Positions 1 through 8,276 of a stretch of DNA of 64,000 bases are shown one piece after another. The first letter of the stretch is position 1. Each line of letters starts with the position of its first letter. The notes beneath the pieces were generated by a model. It did no database searches. It was not told the origin of the DNA and was given only the letters and a program-made list of their open reading frames with translations. Both the position numbers and the translations under genes were made by a program. The stretch is from Acinetobacter sp. C32I (GTDB taxonomy: Bacteria > Pseudomonadota > Gammaproteobacteria > Pseudomonadales > Moraxellaceae): the NCBI RefSeq assembly GCF_023702715.1, contig NZ_CP098480.1, positions 3,162,001 to 3,226,000 on the forward strand, given 5' to 3'.

Positions 1-309
1 GTGTGTTTGTACTTGTGCCAATGCAATATTTCTTAGACGAGAAAGATGTCCACTGGCACTTGGATCAATCACCAACGTGATTTGTGGGCAGCCTGCAATC
101 AGCTTTTTGAGTTGTTGCACTTGGCGTTCGGGCTGTGCATTACAACCTAAAATAAAACGAATGGGCTGGTCTTGTACTGTCGAAACCAGACACTTGATTC
201 TTTGCAAAATATCACTACTACGATAGCTTAAGTCGATCGGAATGACGATGGATAAATCAACCCAGTCATGATCAGGTGTTTTCTTTTTCGAGAAAAAAAA
301 TTTAAGCAT
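1..309 (-). CDS. Glycosyltransferase-like protein, N-terminal part (cut by window edge)
   Basis: Leftward reading frame that starts at an ATG at 309 and runs open to the window edge (103 codons visible). The first 12 residues are basic, followed by a beta strand of the form LSIVIPIDLSYRSSDIL, then a segment ending in LSRLRNIALAQ. This is the order expected for the N-terminus of a GT-A fold (family 2-like) glycosyltransferase, where the second motif corresponds to the usual SxARNxG segment. Its start overlaps the stop of the upstream gene by 8 bp, so the two are probably translationally coupled and act on the same polysaccharide. The catalytic Asp-containing part is outside the window, so donor and acceptor cannot be guessed. 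Confidence 0.7.
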   Translation of the reverse strand, partial: MLKFFFSKKKTPDHDWVDLSIVIPIDLSYRSSDILQRIKCLVSTVQDQPIRFILGCNAQPERQVQQLKKLIAGCPQITLVIDPSASGHLSRLRNIALAQVQTH

Positions 310-1312
310 ATAAATAAGGGTGATCGATTTGGCAGCTGTTTAGGATGTCTTTTAACCACTGTTTCACGGTATAGTGGGTGAATACATGATCACAAGCATA
401 ACGTATTTTTTCATGTTGTTGCTGACTTAATCCAAAGCTGAGTTGAGTAAATAATTCATCTGCCTGTTCCTGTGTTTCAACCACTTCACACAGGTCTTGA
501 AATAAATTCTGGAGTGCAAGGCTTGGATTGCTGATCACCAAACGACCACAGGCCATCCCTTCAACCACTCTTCTGGAGAGCATGGTGGGCGAGGTGGTGA
601 CTGAGTTAACATTAATAATTTGTTGAAATTTACGCATAATATGTCCCGTCTCACGATAGGGAACAGAGTGTAAATATTCTGCTTTCAGTGTTTCGGGGAA
701 CTTATAATTCTTGTCTTTTTTGTCATCGTGTCGATTGATAATGCATAAGCCATGTGGGGCTGCAGCTTGAAATAAGATATCCTGCCATTCACGACGTTCC
801 GGGAACATATGGTGCATATAGCTGCCCATAAACAAGCTGGAGCGAGACACTGTTTGGCTGATCGGTGCAGGGTAGTGAATTTTGGGCTGAAACGGAAAAT
901 TTAAATAATTAATTTTTGAGTCTGGGCACAAGTTTTGATAATTCGGGATGGATGCACGATCAGTAGTAAAAATAAAATCAAATAAGCGTGCAGAATCAAT
1001 AAATTGATCAAAATGATACGGGTCTTCCTTATTCCAGAAAATTGTTGGAATTTGATGTTTTTTGGCCCATTGAATCAGCGCTTTGACTTTATCATTATTG
1101 CGTCTTGGATGTTCTGGATAGTCTGCAATATGGTATTGCCATTTACGGTTCTGACCTAACCATGCAGATTCAACTAAAACAAAATCAATTTTTCCTGGGA
1201 AAAAATGATAAAACCAATGTTGGTATGAAATTAAGTTTACATTTGCTTCTAGCTCAAGCGCAGTAAAAGTAAAGTCATCCAAGACAGCCAAGATATTAAT
1301 TGATTTTTCCAT
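302..1312 (-). CDS. Glycosyltransferase, CgeB-like family
   Basis: A 336-residue protein without signal peptide or membrane segments. The C-terminal third has RRVVEGMACGRLVISNP (about residues 248-264), the nucleotide-sugar-binding signature of the GT-B glycosyltransferases called CgeB-like (Glyco_trans_1_2). The N-terminal half (FVLVESAWLGQNRKW, TIFWNKEDPYHFDQF) is also typical of that group, which is common in polysaccharide and glycoprotein loci. It lies divergent to kpsC across a 124-bp AT-rich gap and overlaps the next leftward glycosyltransferase by 8 bp. The placement suggests a role in building the surface polysaccharide exported with the KpsC/KpsS anchor; the sugar is unknown. Confidence 0.7.
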   Translation of the reverse strand: MEKSINILAVLDDFTFTALELEANVNLISYQHWFYHFFPGKIDFVLVESAWLGQNRKWQYHIADYPEHPRRNNDKVKALIQWAKKHQIPTIFWNKEDPYHFDQFIDSARLFDFIFTTDRASIPNYQNLCPDSKINYLNFPFQPKIHYPAPISQTVSRSSLFMGSYMHHMFPERREWQDILFQAAAPHGLCIINRHDDKKDKNYKFPETLKAEYLHSVPYRETGHIMRKFQQIINVNSVTTSPTMLSRRVVEGMACGRLVISNPSLALQNLFQDLCEVVETQEQADELFTQLSFGLSQQQHEKIRYACDHVFTHYTVKQWLKDILNSCQIDHPYLYA

Positions 1313-1389
1313 TAAAAAAACTTAATTTGAATTAGTGGTTTAGTTTCAAATTTCCCCTGCCATAGGTTAGAAAAATTTTCGAAAAGAAT

Positions 1390-1405
1390 ATGTGATATAA
1401 TAGTA
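1390..1405 (+). promoter_or_regulatory. Putative extended -10 promoter of kpsC
   Basis: TGATATAAT at 1393-1401 fits an extended -10 element (TGnTATAAT). No good -35 is visible, which extended -10 promoters tolerate. Transcription would begin near 1407-1410, which argues against using the ATG at 1407 as the kpsC start. Confidence 0.45.
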
Positions 1406-1436
1406 AATGAACTACACCAACATTGTAAATGTTCAT

Positions 1437-3479
1437 ATGTTAGATTACATTCCTTTTGGGATTAATAAGATATATTTTTTTAAAAACAATGATTTATATA
1501 ACTCATTGACTCAAGAGATTAAAAAACGCACAAACACGGGAAATAATAAAATATTTTGGGGGTGGGGGCGTAAAAATAGTTTTAAAAAAGCCCAAATACT
1601 GGCTGCGGAGCAGCATGGTGTTGCCATGTGTGCGGAAGATGGCTTTATCCGCTCTTTAGGTCTGGGTAAAGCGGGTTATCAACCCCTTTCCGTCGTTTTA
1701 GACCAGTCTGGTATCTATTTTGATGCGACACAATCCTCGGATTTAGAAAAAATCATCTTGGGGTTGTCACTTTCAAAAGATCAGGTATTACAAGCACAAG
1801 CACTCATTCAGAAGATTCTGAATGCGGGTATCAGCAAATACAATTTACATTACCAATCACTTGAATCAAGCAAATTTCAGCAGCAAAAAAATATCCTTGT
1901 GATAGATCAAACCGTGGGTGATCAATCAATTCGTTGTGCCATGGCTTCGGCAGAAAGTTTTAATCACATGCTGCAACAAGCACAACATGACCATCCTGAC
2001 GCACAGATCTGGGTAAAAATACATCCCGATGTGTTGGCAGGAAAAGCCAAGAGTCACTTTTCGCGTGAGCACCTCAAAGCACCCAATATCAAGCTACTGA
2101 CAGAGAATTATAATCCGGTCGAATTGTGCCAACAAATGTCGGAAGTCTATGTGGTGAGTTCTCAATTGGGCTTTGAGGCCTTACTCTGTGGCAAGACCGT
2201 GCATTGTTTTGGTGTACCGTGGTATGCAGGTTGGGGATTAACACAAGATCGTGTACCGCTGTCTGAAGCGATTCAAAGTCGTAGACAGGTCTCGCGGAGC
2301 ATTGAACAACTCTTTGTCGCCGCCTATGTACGCTATGCCAAATATGTTTCGCCTGTTTCACAACAGATCTGCGAGTTGCAGGAAATTGTAGATACTCTAA
2401 TTCCTAATATTGAATTTCAAAAGCAAATCCCTGCTACAACTGTAGTGGCTTATGGTTTTAGTCGATGGAAGAAGAGCTTTATCAAAGATTTTCTCGCCTT
2501 TCCTCAGGTTGAGCTACGCTTTAAACACTGGCGTAAACCAGCTAAAGATCAAGCCATTGTGGCGTGGGGTAAAAAGGCGACATTACTCAAGCAACAGGGC
2601 TACCAGCAGGTATGGACGGTTGAAGATGGTTTCCTTCGCTCTTTGGGACTCGGTGCTAAACTTATTAGGCCTTTTTCATTGGTCTTTGATGATGTCGGAA
2701 TCTACTACGATGCCACGCGTCCATCACGCTTGGAACAGCTACTCAATCAGGTAAAACTTAGCCCAGAACAACAGCAGCGTATTCAGTTATTGGTGCAGCA
2801 GATCATTCAAAATAAACTGACCAAATATAACGTCGGTCAGCAGTTATCAGATGGTATTCAATCACTTCATAATATTGAGAAAAAAATAATTTTAGTGGTG
2901 GGGCAGGTAGAAGATGATTTGTCGATCCAGCTGGGTGGAATTGACATTAAGACCAATCTGGCTTTGATCGAAGAAGTGCGAAAAAACCACCCCGATGCCT
3001 ATATTATTTATAAACCGCATCCTGACGTAGAAGAAGGCCTTAGAAAGGGTAAAATTGCATGGGATGAGATGAAACATCTGGTCGATCAGGTTGAAAAAAA
3101 CGTATCAATTATCACACTATTCGAATATATTGATGAGCTGCACACAATCACCTCTTTATCTGGATTTGAAGCACTGTTAAGAAACATTAAAGTATACTGT
3201 TATGGTATGCCGTTTTATGCAGGTTGGGGAGTTACAGTTGATCGACACACATGTGAACGGAGACAACGTAAGCTCTCGGTGGATGAGTTAGCGTTTAGTG
3301 TTTTGGTAGAATATCCTGTTTATAATTTACCTCAGACGCGTATATTACAGATTCCGTTGGTCACACCAGAACACGTGATGCAACAGATATGCAAATTACA
3401 GCAAACGGCCGAGAAATCTCCATCAAGTGTTTGGTCATGGATGTTTACACGCTTGCGTGGATTGAAAATAAAGTTTTAG
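1437..3479 (+). CDS. kpsC: Capsule beta-Kdo transferase KpsC (two-domain)
   Basis: KpsC-type proteins add alternating beta-linked Kdo residues to lysophosphatidylglycerol at the inner membrane, making the lipid terminus of ABC-exported capsules. From the ATG at 1437 it has 680 residues, the usual size. Two homologous modules are visible: EDGFIRSLGLG near 67 and EDGFLRSLGLG near 396, each followed by GIYxDAT, a K.HPD segment (about 194 and 526), GFEALL and a YAGWG motif. Each module would be one Kdo transferase. An in-frame ATG at 1407 would add ten residues, but it sits on the predicted transcription start, and the downstream MLDYIPFG aligns better with known KpsC N-termini. Neither start has a clear ribosome site. 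kpsS follows after 9 bp. Confidence 0.9.
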   Translation: MLDYIPFGINKIYFFKNNDLYNSLTQEIKKRTNTGNNKIFWGWGRKNSFKKAQILAAEQHGVAMCAEDGFIRSLGLGKAGYQPLSVVLDQSGIYFDATQSSDLEKIILGLSLSKDQVLQAQALIQKILNAGISKYNLHYQSLESSKFQQQKNILVIDQTVGDQSIRCAMASAESFNHMLQQAQHDHPDAQIWVKIHPDVLAGKAKSHFSREHLKAPNIKLLTENYNPVELCQQMSEVYVVSSQLGFEALLCGKTVHCFGVPWYAGWGLTQDRVPLSEAIQSRRQVSRSIEQLFVAAYVRYAKYVSPVSQQICELQEIVDTLIPNIEFQKQIPATTVVAYGFSRWKKSFIKDFLAFPQVELRFKHWRKPAKDQAIVAWGKKATLLKQQGYQQVWTVEDGFLRSLGLGAKLIRPFSLVFDDVGIYYDATRPSRLEQLLNQVKLSPEQQQRIQLLVQQIIQNKLTKYNVGQQLSDGIQSLHNIEKKIILVVGQVEDDLSIQLGGIDIKTNLALIEEVRKNHPDAYIIYKPHPDVEEGLRKGKIAWDEMKHLVDQVEKNVSIITLFEYIDELHTITSLSGFEALLRNIKVYCYGMPFYAGWGVTVDRHTCERRQRKLSVDELAFSVLVEYPVYNLPQTRILQIPLVTPEHVMQQICKLQQTAEKSPSSVWSWMFTRLRGLKIKF

Positions 3480-3488
3480 GATTAGAGA

Positions 3489-4676
3489 TTGTCTATATAT
3501 CTAGATGAGCTATTGTCAGCCAAAAAAGTTGTGTTATTACAAGGACCAATAGGCTCATTCTTCACAGATTTGTCAGACTGGCTTACAACCAAACAAATTG
3601 AGTGTTTTAAAGTCAATTTTAATGCGGGAGACTGGCGTTACTACCATTCTCGCCCGAATATTTGGCATTACCGAAAAAAATCCACCGATTTTGGCGCTTG
3701 GTTGTCTGAACACATTCAGCAAAATCAGATTGATGCCATTATTTGTTTCGGAGACTGCCGTTTCTACCACCAACAGGCACGTGCAGTTGCGCAAAAGTTG
3801 CAGATCCAGTTCTATGTGTTTGAGGAAGGCTATATTCGCCCAGATTACCTCACCTTTGAGGCGGATGGGGTTAATGACTTTTCGAATTTTAAACAACTTT
3901 TTTTAGCTGAAAATGATCAGGATGTTGTAGAGCTGCATCGTGAATCCAGTGATAACCACTATCATCTGATGCTGTGGAGCGGCTTCCAATATTATCTGTG
4001 TTGGGCTTTGCTGTTCTGGCTTTATCCTTTTTATCGACATCATCGGGGTTATAACCCTGTGCAAGAGTTTGGCTACTGGTTTATGGCGATGTTGCGTCGC
4101 TTTAAAAACTCCTTGGTTGAGCCGAAGCGCTTTGATGCCTTTATTCAGCAACACAGTAAGAATTATTTTATCTATACCCTACAAGTGCATAATGATTCAC
4201 AGGTACGGGTGCATAGTGATTACACCGATATTCGCGATTGTATTGTCGAGATTCTTCATTCTTTTGCGCAGCATGCCAATCCCGCGCATCATTTAGTACT
4301 CAAGCATCATCCGATGGACCGTGGTTATCGCCAATATGCTCAGTTGATTCAAGACGTTTCAGCAAAACTGGGTGTAGAGGATCGTGTTCATTATTTCTGT
4401 GATATCCATTTGCCGACGTTATTGAAACATAGCCTCGGTTTGGTCACGATTAACAGTACGACAGGGATTCAGGCACTGTATCACCACATTCCTGTGAAAA
4501 CTTTAGGGCGTTCTCTCTATGATCTGCCAGGGCTGACGGTACAAGGTGATCTTGATGCGTTCTGGTGTAATCCGACTCCACCTGATGAAGCCTATTTTCA
4601 TCTATTCAGAGAAAAACTAATTGAAATTACCCAGTTAAATGGCGCCTATTATGGTAAAAATTTCTGGATGAAATAA
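3489..4676 (+). CDS. kpsS: Capsule beta-Kdo transferase KpsS
   Basis: KpsS adds the first beta-Kdo to the phosphatidylglycerol acceptor, after which KpsC extends the linker. The 395-residue frame begins with TTG (preceded by the purine-rich AGGATTAGAGA) and reads VVLLQGPIGSFFTDLSDWL at the N-terminus. It has FEEGYIRPDYLT near residue 115, the family hallmark, then a hydrophobic stretch around 160-180, LKHHPMDRGYR, and VTINSTTGIQALYH near 320, all expected for KpsS/LipB proteins. Only 9 bp separate it from kpsC and a strong terminator follows, so the two form a bicistronic unit. No ABC transporter (kpsM/T) or kpsD/E gene is visible in the window; they would have to lie to the left or elsewhere. 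Confidence 0.9.
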   Translation: MSIYLDELLSAKKVVLLQGPIGSFFTDLSDWLTTKQIECFKVNFNAGDWRYYHSRPNIWHYRKKSTDFGAWLSEHIQQNQIDAIICFGDCRFYHQQARAVAQKLQIQFYVFEEGYIRPDYLTFEADGVNDFSNFKQLFLAENDQDVVELHRESSDNHYHLMLWSGFQYYLCWALLFWLYPFYRHHRGYNPVQEFGYWFMAMLRRFKNSLVEPKRFDAFIQQHSKNYFIYTLQVHNDSQVRVHSDYTDIRDCIVEILHSFAQHANPAHHLVLKHHPMDRGYRQYAQLIQDVSAKLGVEDRVHYFCDIHLPTLLKHSLGLVTINSTTGIQALYHHIPVKTLGRSLYDLPGLTVQGDLDAFWCNPTPPDEAYFHLFREKLIEITQLNGAYYGKNFWMK

Positions 4677-4679
4677 TAG

Positions 4680-4706
4680 AAAGCCCTTTCATCAAAGGGC
4701 TTTTTT
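4680..4706. terminator. Rho-independent terminator after kpsS
   Basis: AAGCCCTTT, a CATC loop, AAAGGGCTT and a T run. It ends the kpsCS unit and may also serve the convergent Lrp-type gene. Confidence 0.9.
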
Positions 4707-4724
4707 ATGGCTTTGAATACCCTA

Positions 4725-5195
4725 CTACACGCCCACATCTAAATATAAAGACTCTTTCACTTCTTCCATCACCACATAACTATGTGAGGATGCAGAGGCA
4801 GGCAGTTTTTTCAGTAAATCACCTAACAGGCGGCGATAGGCACTCATTTCCTTTAAGCGTGCTTTGACCAGATAATCAAATTCACCTGAAATCAGATGGC
4901 ATTCCAGTACTTCTGGAATATCGACCAAATCCCGTGCCACTTGATCAAATACATCACCCGATTTGGCCGAGAGCTTGATCTCCAAAAACACCAACAAGTT
5001 GCGATCGACATATTCAGGATTGAGTCGGGCGTAATAGCCCATGATGATGCCTTCGCGTTCCAAACGCTTCACTCGTTCAGAGCAGGGGGTGGTAGACAGG
5101 TTGACCCGTGAGGCCAGCTCGCTGATGGCAATCCGGCCTTCACGTTGCAAAATGTCTAAAATCAAGCGATCAATACGGTCTAATTTACGCATCAT
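4725..5195 (-). CDS. dadR: Lrp/AsnC-family regulator, probable dad operon regulator
   Basis: A 156-residue Lrp/AsnC protein. Residues about 5-50 form the winged helix-turn-helix (LDRIDRLILDILQREGRI, then SELASRVNLSTTPCSERVKRLE), and about 65-145 form the RAM ligand-binding and oligomerisation domain. It is divergent from dadA with 136 bp between the start codons. In Pseudomonas and Acinetobacter a regulator in this position (DadR) senses alanine and activates dadAX, so that role is inferred here from placement. A second ATG one codon downstream (5192) is also possible. Lrp-type operators are too degenerate to place with confidence; two CCTAG-centred stretches in the shared gap (around 5241 and 5306) are candidates only. 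Confidence 0.85.
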   Translation of the reverse strand: MMRKLDRIDRLILDILQREGRIAISELASRVNLSTTPCSERVKRLEREGIIMGYYARLNPEYVDRNLLVFLEIKLSAKSGDVFDQVARDLVDIPEVLECHLISGEFDYLVKARLKEMSAYRRLLGDLLKKLPASASSHSYVVMEEVKESLYLDVGV

Positions 5196-5331
5196 TTATT
5201 CCCTTTTATTTTCATTTTTTCGTGACGAAAGTATGAAATTACCTAGATTATAGCCATAAAATCAGTCAAAAAAACTATTGATCCAAAAATATACTAGTTA
5301 AATAACCTAGTGTGTGCTTAAGGGATCTATT

Positions 5332-6588
5332 ATGCGCGTAATCGTTTTAGGAAGTGGCGTCATTGGTGTGGCAAGTGCTTATTATCTTGCACAACAAGGT
5401 GCGCAAGTGACGGTACTTGACCGTCAATCAGGACCTGCCAAAGAAACCAGTTTTGGTAATGCAGGTCAAATCTCCCCAGGATACTCAACCCCATGGGCAG
5501 CACCGGGTATTCCTTTTAAAGCAGTCAAGTGGATGTTTCAGCATCACGCGCCATTAGCCATCAATATTGATGGCAGTATGTGGCAGTTGCAGTGGATGGC
5601 ACAGATGCTGAAAAACTGTAATCCACAAAGCTATGCGGTGAACAAAGAACGCATGATGCGTGTGGCAGAATACAGCCGTGACTGCTTACGTGATTTAAGA
5701 GCACAAACCCGCATCAACTACGAAAACCGTTCGAAGGGCACCTTACAGGTGTTCCGTAGCGACGCGCAACTTGAAGCGGTACAACGTGATATTCAAGTAT
5801 TGCAAGAGTGTGGTGTCGACTTCGCTTTACTGAATGCCCAAGAACTGGCGACTGTAGAGCCGGCTTTAGCCCATACCGATAAATTGGTTGGTGGCCTACA
5901 TTTACCGAATGATGAAACGGGCGATTGCTATTTATTTACCAATGCCTTAGCAAAACTGGCGCAAGATTTGGGTGTTGAATTCAAATTCGACCAAAATGTC
6001 GAAAACCTGATTGTTGAAGGTGATGAAATCAAAGGCGTCAAGGTCAATGGTGAGGTTCTCACTGCGGATCGTTATGTCTTGGCCTTTGGTAGTTATTCAC
6101 GTGATTTCTTAAAGCCACTGGAACTGAATTTACCTGTTTATCCCGTGAAAGGTTATTCACTGACCATTCCGATTGTAGAGCCAAAATTTGCACCGCAATC
6201 AACGGTACTGGATGAAACCTATAAAGTTGCGATTACCCGTTTTGATCAACGCATCCGTGTTGGTGGTATGGCGGAATTGAGCGGCTTCAATCTAGGATTG
6301 AATCAAGATCGCCGTGCCACATTGGAAATGGTGACTCAGGACTTGTTCCCGGGTGGAGATCTCGCTCAAGCCTCCTTCTGGACCGGCCTACGTCCAATGA
6401 CTCCAGACAGTACCCCAATTATTGGTGCAACCCAGTACAAGAATCTGTTCCTGAATACAGGGCACGGCACTTTAGGTTGGACCATGGCCTGTGGTTCAGG
6501 CAAGTTGATCAGTGATCTGGTCATGAACCATCGCCCTGACATCAGTACCGATGGTTTGTCGATTCAACGTTATTCACACGCCGCTTAA
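5332..6588 (+). CDS. dadA: D-amino acid dehydrogenase, small (FAD) subunit
   Basis: Oxidatively deaminates D-alanine and other D-amino acids to 2-oxo acids and ammonia, passing electrons to the respiratory chain at the inner membrane. Residues 7-12 (GSGVIG) begin the Rossmann FAD-binding fold, followed by the acidic end of the second strand (TVLDRQ). The C-terminal [14 protein letters not shown] and [16 protein letters not shown] segments are characteristic of the DadA/DAO group. The start is the ATG at 5332, which has AGGGA about 7 nt upstream; a GTG six codons earlier lacks a ribosome site. Length (418) is normal. The racemase and a RidA homologue follow within 40 bp, giving the L-alanine to D-alanine to pyruvate route. 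Confidence 0.95.
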   Translation: MRVIVLGSGVIGVASAYYLAQQGAQVTVLDRQSGPAKETSFGNAGQISPGYSTPWAAPGIPFKAVKWMFQHHAPLAINIDGSMWQLQWMAQMLKNCNPQSYAVNKERMMRVAEYSRDCLRDLRAQTRINYENRSKGTLQVFRSDAQLEAVQRDIQVLQECGVDFALLNAQELATVEPALAHTDKLVGGLHLPNDETGDCYLFTNALAKLAQDLGVEFKFDQNVENLIVEGDEIKGVKVNGEVLTADRYVLAFGSYSRDFLKPLELNLPVYPVKGYSLTIPIVEPKFAPQSTVLDETYKVAITRFDQRIRVGGMAELSGFNLGLNQDRRATLEMVTQDLFPGGDLAQASFWTGLRPMTPDSTPIIGATQYKNLFLNTGHGTLGWTMACGSGKLISDLVMNHRPDISTDGLSIQRYSHAA

Positions 6589-6612
6589 TTGCACAGACAG
6601 GGAAGTTACAAT

Positions 6613-7716
6613 ATGCCTCGTCCAATTACTGCGGTGATCCATGCCCAAGCCTTACGCCAAAACCTTGCGGTGGTGAGGCAATCGGTTCCGAACAGCAAAG
6701 TGTTTGCGGTGGTCAAAGCCAATGCTTATGGGCATGGGATTGAACGTGTTTATGCATCTTTTAAAAACGCCGATGGTTTTGCCTTGCTCGATTTGGACGA
6801 GGCAAAACGTCTGCGGGCATTGGGCTGGACCGGCCCGATTTTATTGCTGGAAGGAATTTTCTCTGCCCAAGACCTGTTCGATTGTGTGCAGTATCAATTG
6901 AGTTTTACCGTACACAATATGCAACAGGTGGCTTGGATACAGCAGCATGCCTATCCCGCTCGATTCGATATTTTCCTCAAGATGAACAGTGGTATGAACC
7001 GTTTAGGGTTTAAACCACAACAATATCGTGACATTTGGCAGCAGTTGAGTCAGTCAGACAAGATTGCCAGCATCACCCATATGATGCATTTCTCCGATGC
7101 CGATGGTGACCGTTTTGGTCAAACAGGCATTGACTATCAATTACAGCAATTCGACGCCGCGATTGAAGGTTTACCGGGAGAAAGATCGGTCAGTAACAGT
7201 GCTGCAATCTTAAGATATCAAACTCAATTACAGTCGGACTATGTCCGTGGCGGCATCATGCTGTACGGCAGTTCGCCCGATTATCCCAAACATACTATTC
7301 AGGACTGGGGCCTTGCGCCGAGTATGAGCTTGCGCAGCGAGATTATTGCCGTACAAGAACTCAGTGCCAATGAAAGTGTCGGTTATGGTTCCAGCTATGT
7401 GGCTGAGCAACCGATCCGAATTGGCATCGTGGCCTGTGGCTATGCCGATGGTTATCAACGCATTTCAGCAACAGGAACCCCTGTTTTGGTCAATGGGATT
7501 CGGACCCAAATCATTGGACGGGTCAGCATGGATATGCTGGCGGTGGACCTCAGCCCGATCAGCGATGCCGATGTTGGCAGTGAAGTGGTGCTTTGGGGCC
7601 AGTCCAGTTCAGGCACAATTTTAGCCATTGATGAAGTGGCAGCAGGTTCAGGCACCATCGGTTATGAACTGATGTGTGGCGTGACTGCACGTGTTTCATT
7701 TATTACTCAGGAATAA
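6613..7716 (+). CDS. dadX: Alanine racemase, catabolic
   Basis: PLP enzyme interconverting L- and D-alanine. VVKANAYGHG carries the PLP-binding Lys (K35) with the conserved Tyr four residues on. GYGSSYVA in the C-terminal half holds the catalytic Tyr of the second domain, and IGRVSMDMLAVDL is another family motif. Length 367, as expected. The ATG at 6613 is preferred: it aligns with other racemases and has GGAAG upstream, while in-frame TTG codons nearer dadA do not. The position between dadA and ridA marks it as the catabolic DadX rather than the housekeeping Alr, although it could supply D-alanine for peptidoglycan too. Confidence 0.93.
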   Translation: MPRPITAVIHAQALRQNLAVVRQSVPNSKVFAVVKANAYGHGIERVYASFKNADGFALLDLDEAKRLRALGWTGPILLLEGIFSAQDLFDCVQYQLSFTVHNMQQVAWIQQHAYPARFDIFLKMNSGMNRLGFKPQQYRDIWQQLSQSDKIASITHMMHFSDADGDRFGQTGIDYQLQQFDAAIEGLPGERSVSNSAAILRYQTQLQSDYVRGGIMLYGSSPDYPKHTIQDWGLAPSMSLRSEIIAVQELSANESVGYGSSYVAEQPIRIGIVACGYADGYQRISATGTPVLVNGIRTQIIGRVSMDMLAVDLSPISDADVGSEVVLWGQSSSGTILAIDEVAAGSGTIGYELMCGVTARVSFITQE

Positions 7717-7725
7717 GGATTTCTT

Positions 7726-8085
7726 ATGTCTAACTCAGATATTCAAAAGCTCAATACCAATGAAGTCATGAGCGCAGTGACGGTCTTCAATCAAGTGGTG
7801 TATTTATCAGGACAAGTGCCTAAAAATGCGGACTTAGATATTGAAGGGCAAACCCGTGAAGTGTTGGCCACCATTGAACAACTTTTGGCTTCAGCAGGAA
7901 CTGATAAATCACGTTTATTGTCTGCACAATTATTTGTTAAAGACCTATCCGATTTCCCTGTGGTTAACACCATCTGGATTGACTGGTTAAAAGGTCATGT
8001 TGCACCTTCGCGTGCCACCATTCAGGCAGACTTGGTCAATCCGAAGTGGTTGATCGAAATTGCAGTCGTTGCAGCACAAAAATAA
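7726..8085 (+). CDS. RidA-family (YjgF/YER057c/UK114) deaminase
   Basis: A 119-residue RidA-family protein. Trimeric RidA enzymes hydrolyse reactive enamine/imine intermediates released by PLP or flavin enzymes. VVYLSGQVP near the N-terminus and the C-terminal PSRATIQADLVNPKWLIEIAVVA match the family; in that second motif the Arg binds the substrate carboxylate and the usual terminal Glu is present as LIEI. It lies 9 bp behind dadX, so it most plausibly deals with the imino acids made by DadA. The last codons overlap the left arm of a terminator. Confidence 0.88.
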   Translation: MSNSDIQKLNTNEVMSAVTVFNQVVYLSGQVPKNADLDIEGQTREVLATIEQLLASAGTDKSRLLSAQLFVKDLSDFPVVNTIWIDWLKGHVAPSRATIQADLVNPKWLIEIAVVAAQK

Positions 8086-8104
8086 AGCGATCCGCTTTAT
8101 TTTT
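8078..8104 (+). terminator. Terminator overlapping the ridA stop codon
   Basis: Perfect 12-bp arms (AAAAATAAAGCG / CGCTTTATTTTT) with a 3-nt loop. The left arm contains the TAA stop of the RidA gene. It closes dadA-dadX-ridA and suggests that cycA has its own promoter. Confidence 0.8.
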
Positions 8105-8186
8105 GTTTAAAAAATATAAAAAAAGAAGAAAAGTAACGTATTTGCAGTAGATAAAACGTAGTCAGATACGTATTTTCTTGCAATCG

Positions 8187-8251
8187 AAATGAGTCAGCCG
8201 TCTTTAAAAGACAGCTAGGGTATGGCGTATAAATCAAGTGCTGACTCATTT
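8187..8251 (+). promoter_or_regulatory. Large inverted repeat in the cycA leader
   Basis: Two perfect 12-bp arms, AAATGAGTCAGC (8187-8198) and GCTGACTCATTT (8240-8251), enclose 41 bp that hold a second small hairpin (GTCTT..AAGAC, 8200-8212). The structure ends 25 nt before the cycA ATG, just upstream of its ribosome site. It could be a structured mRNA leader or a looped operator; it matches no riboswitch I know. Confidence 0.5.
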
Positions 8252-8276
8252 AGGAAAAAAGTAAAAGGAACTTTAT

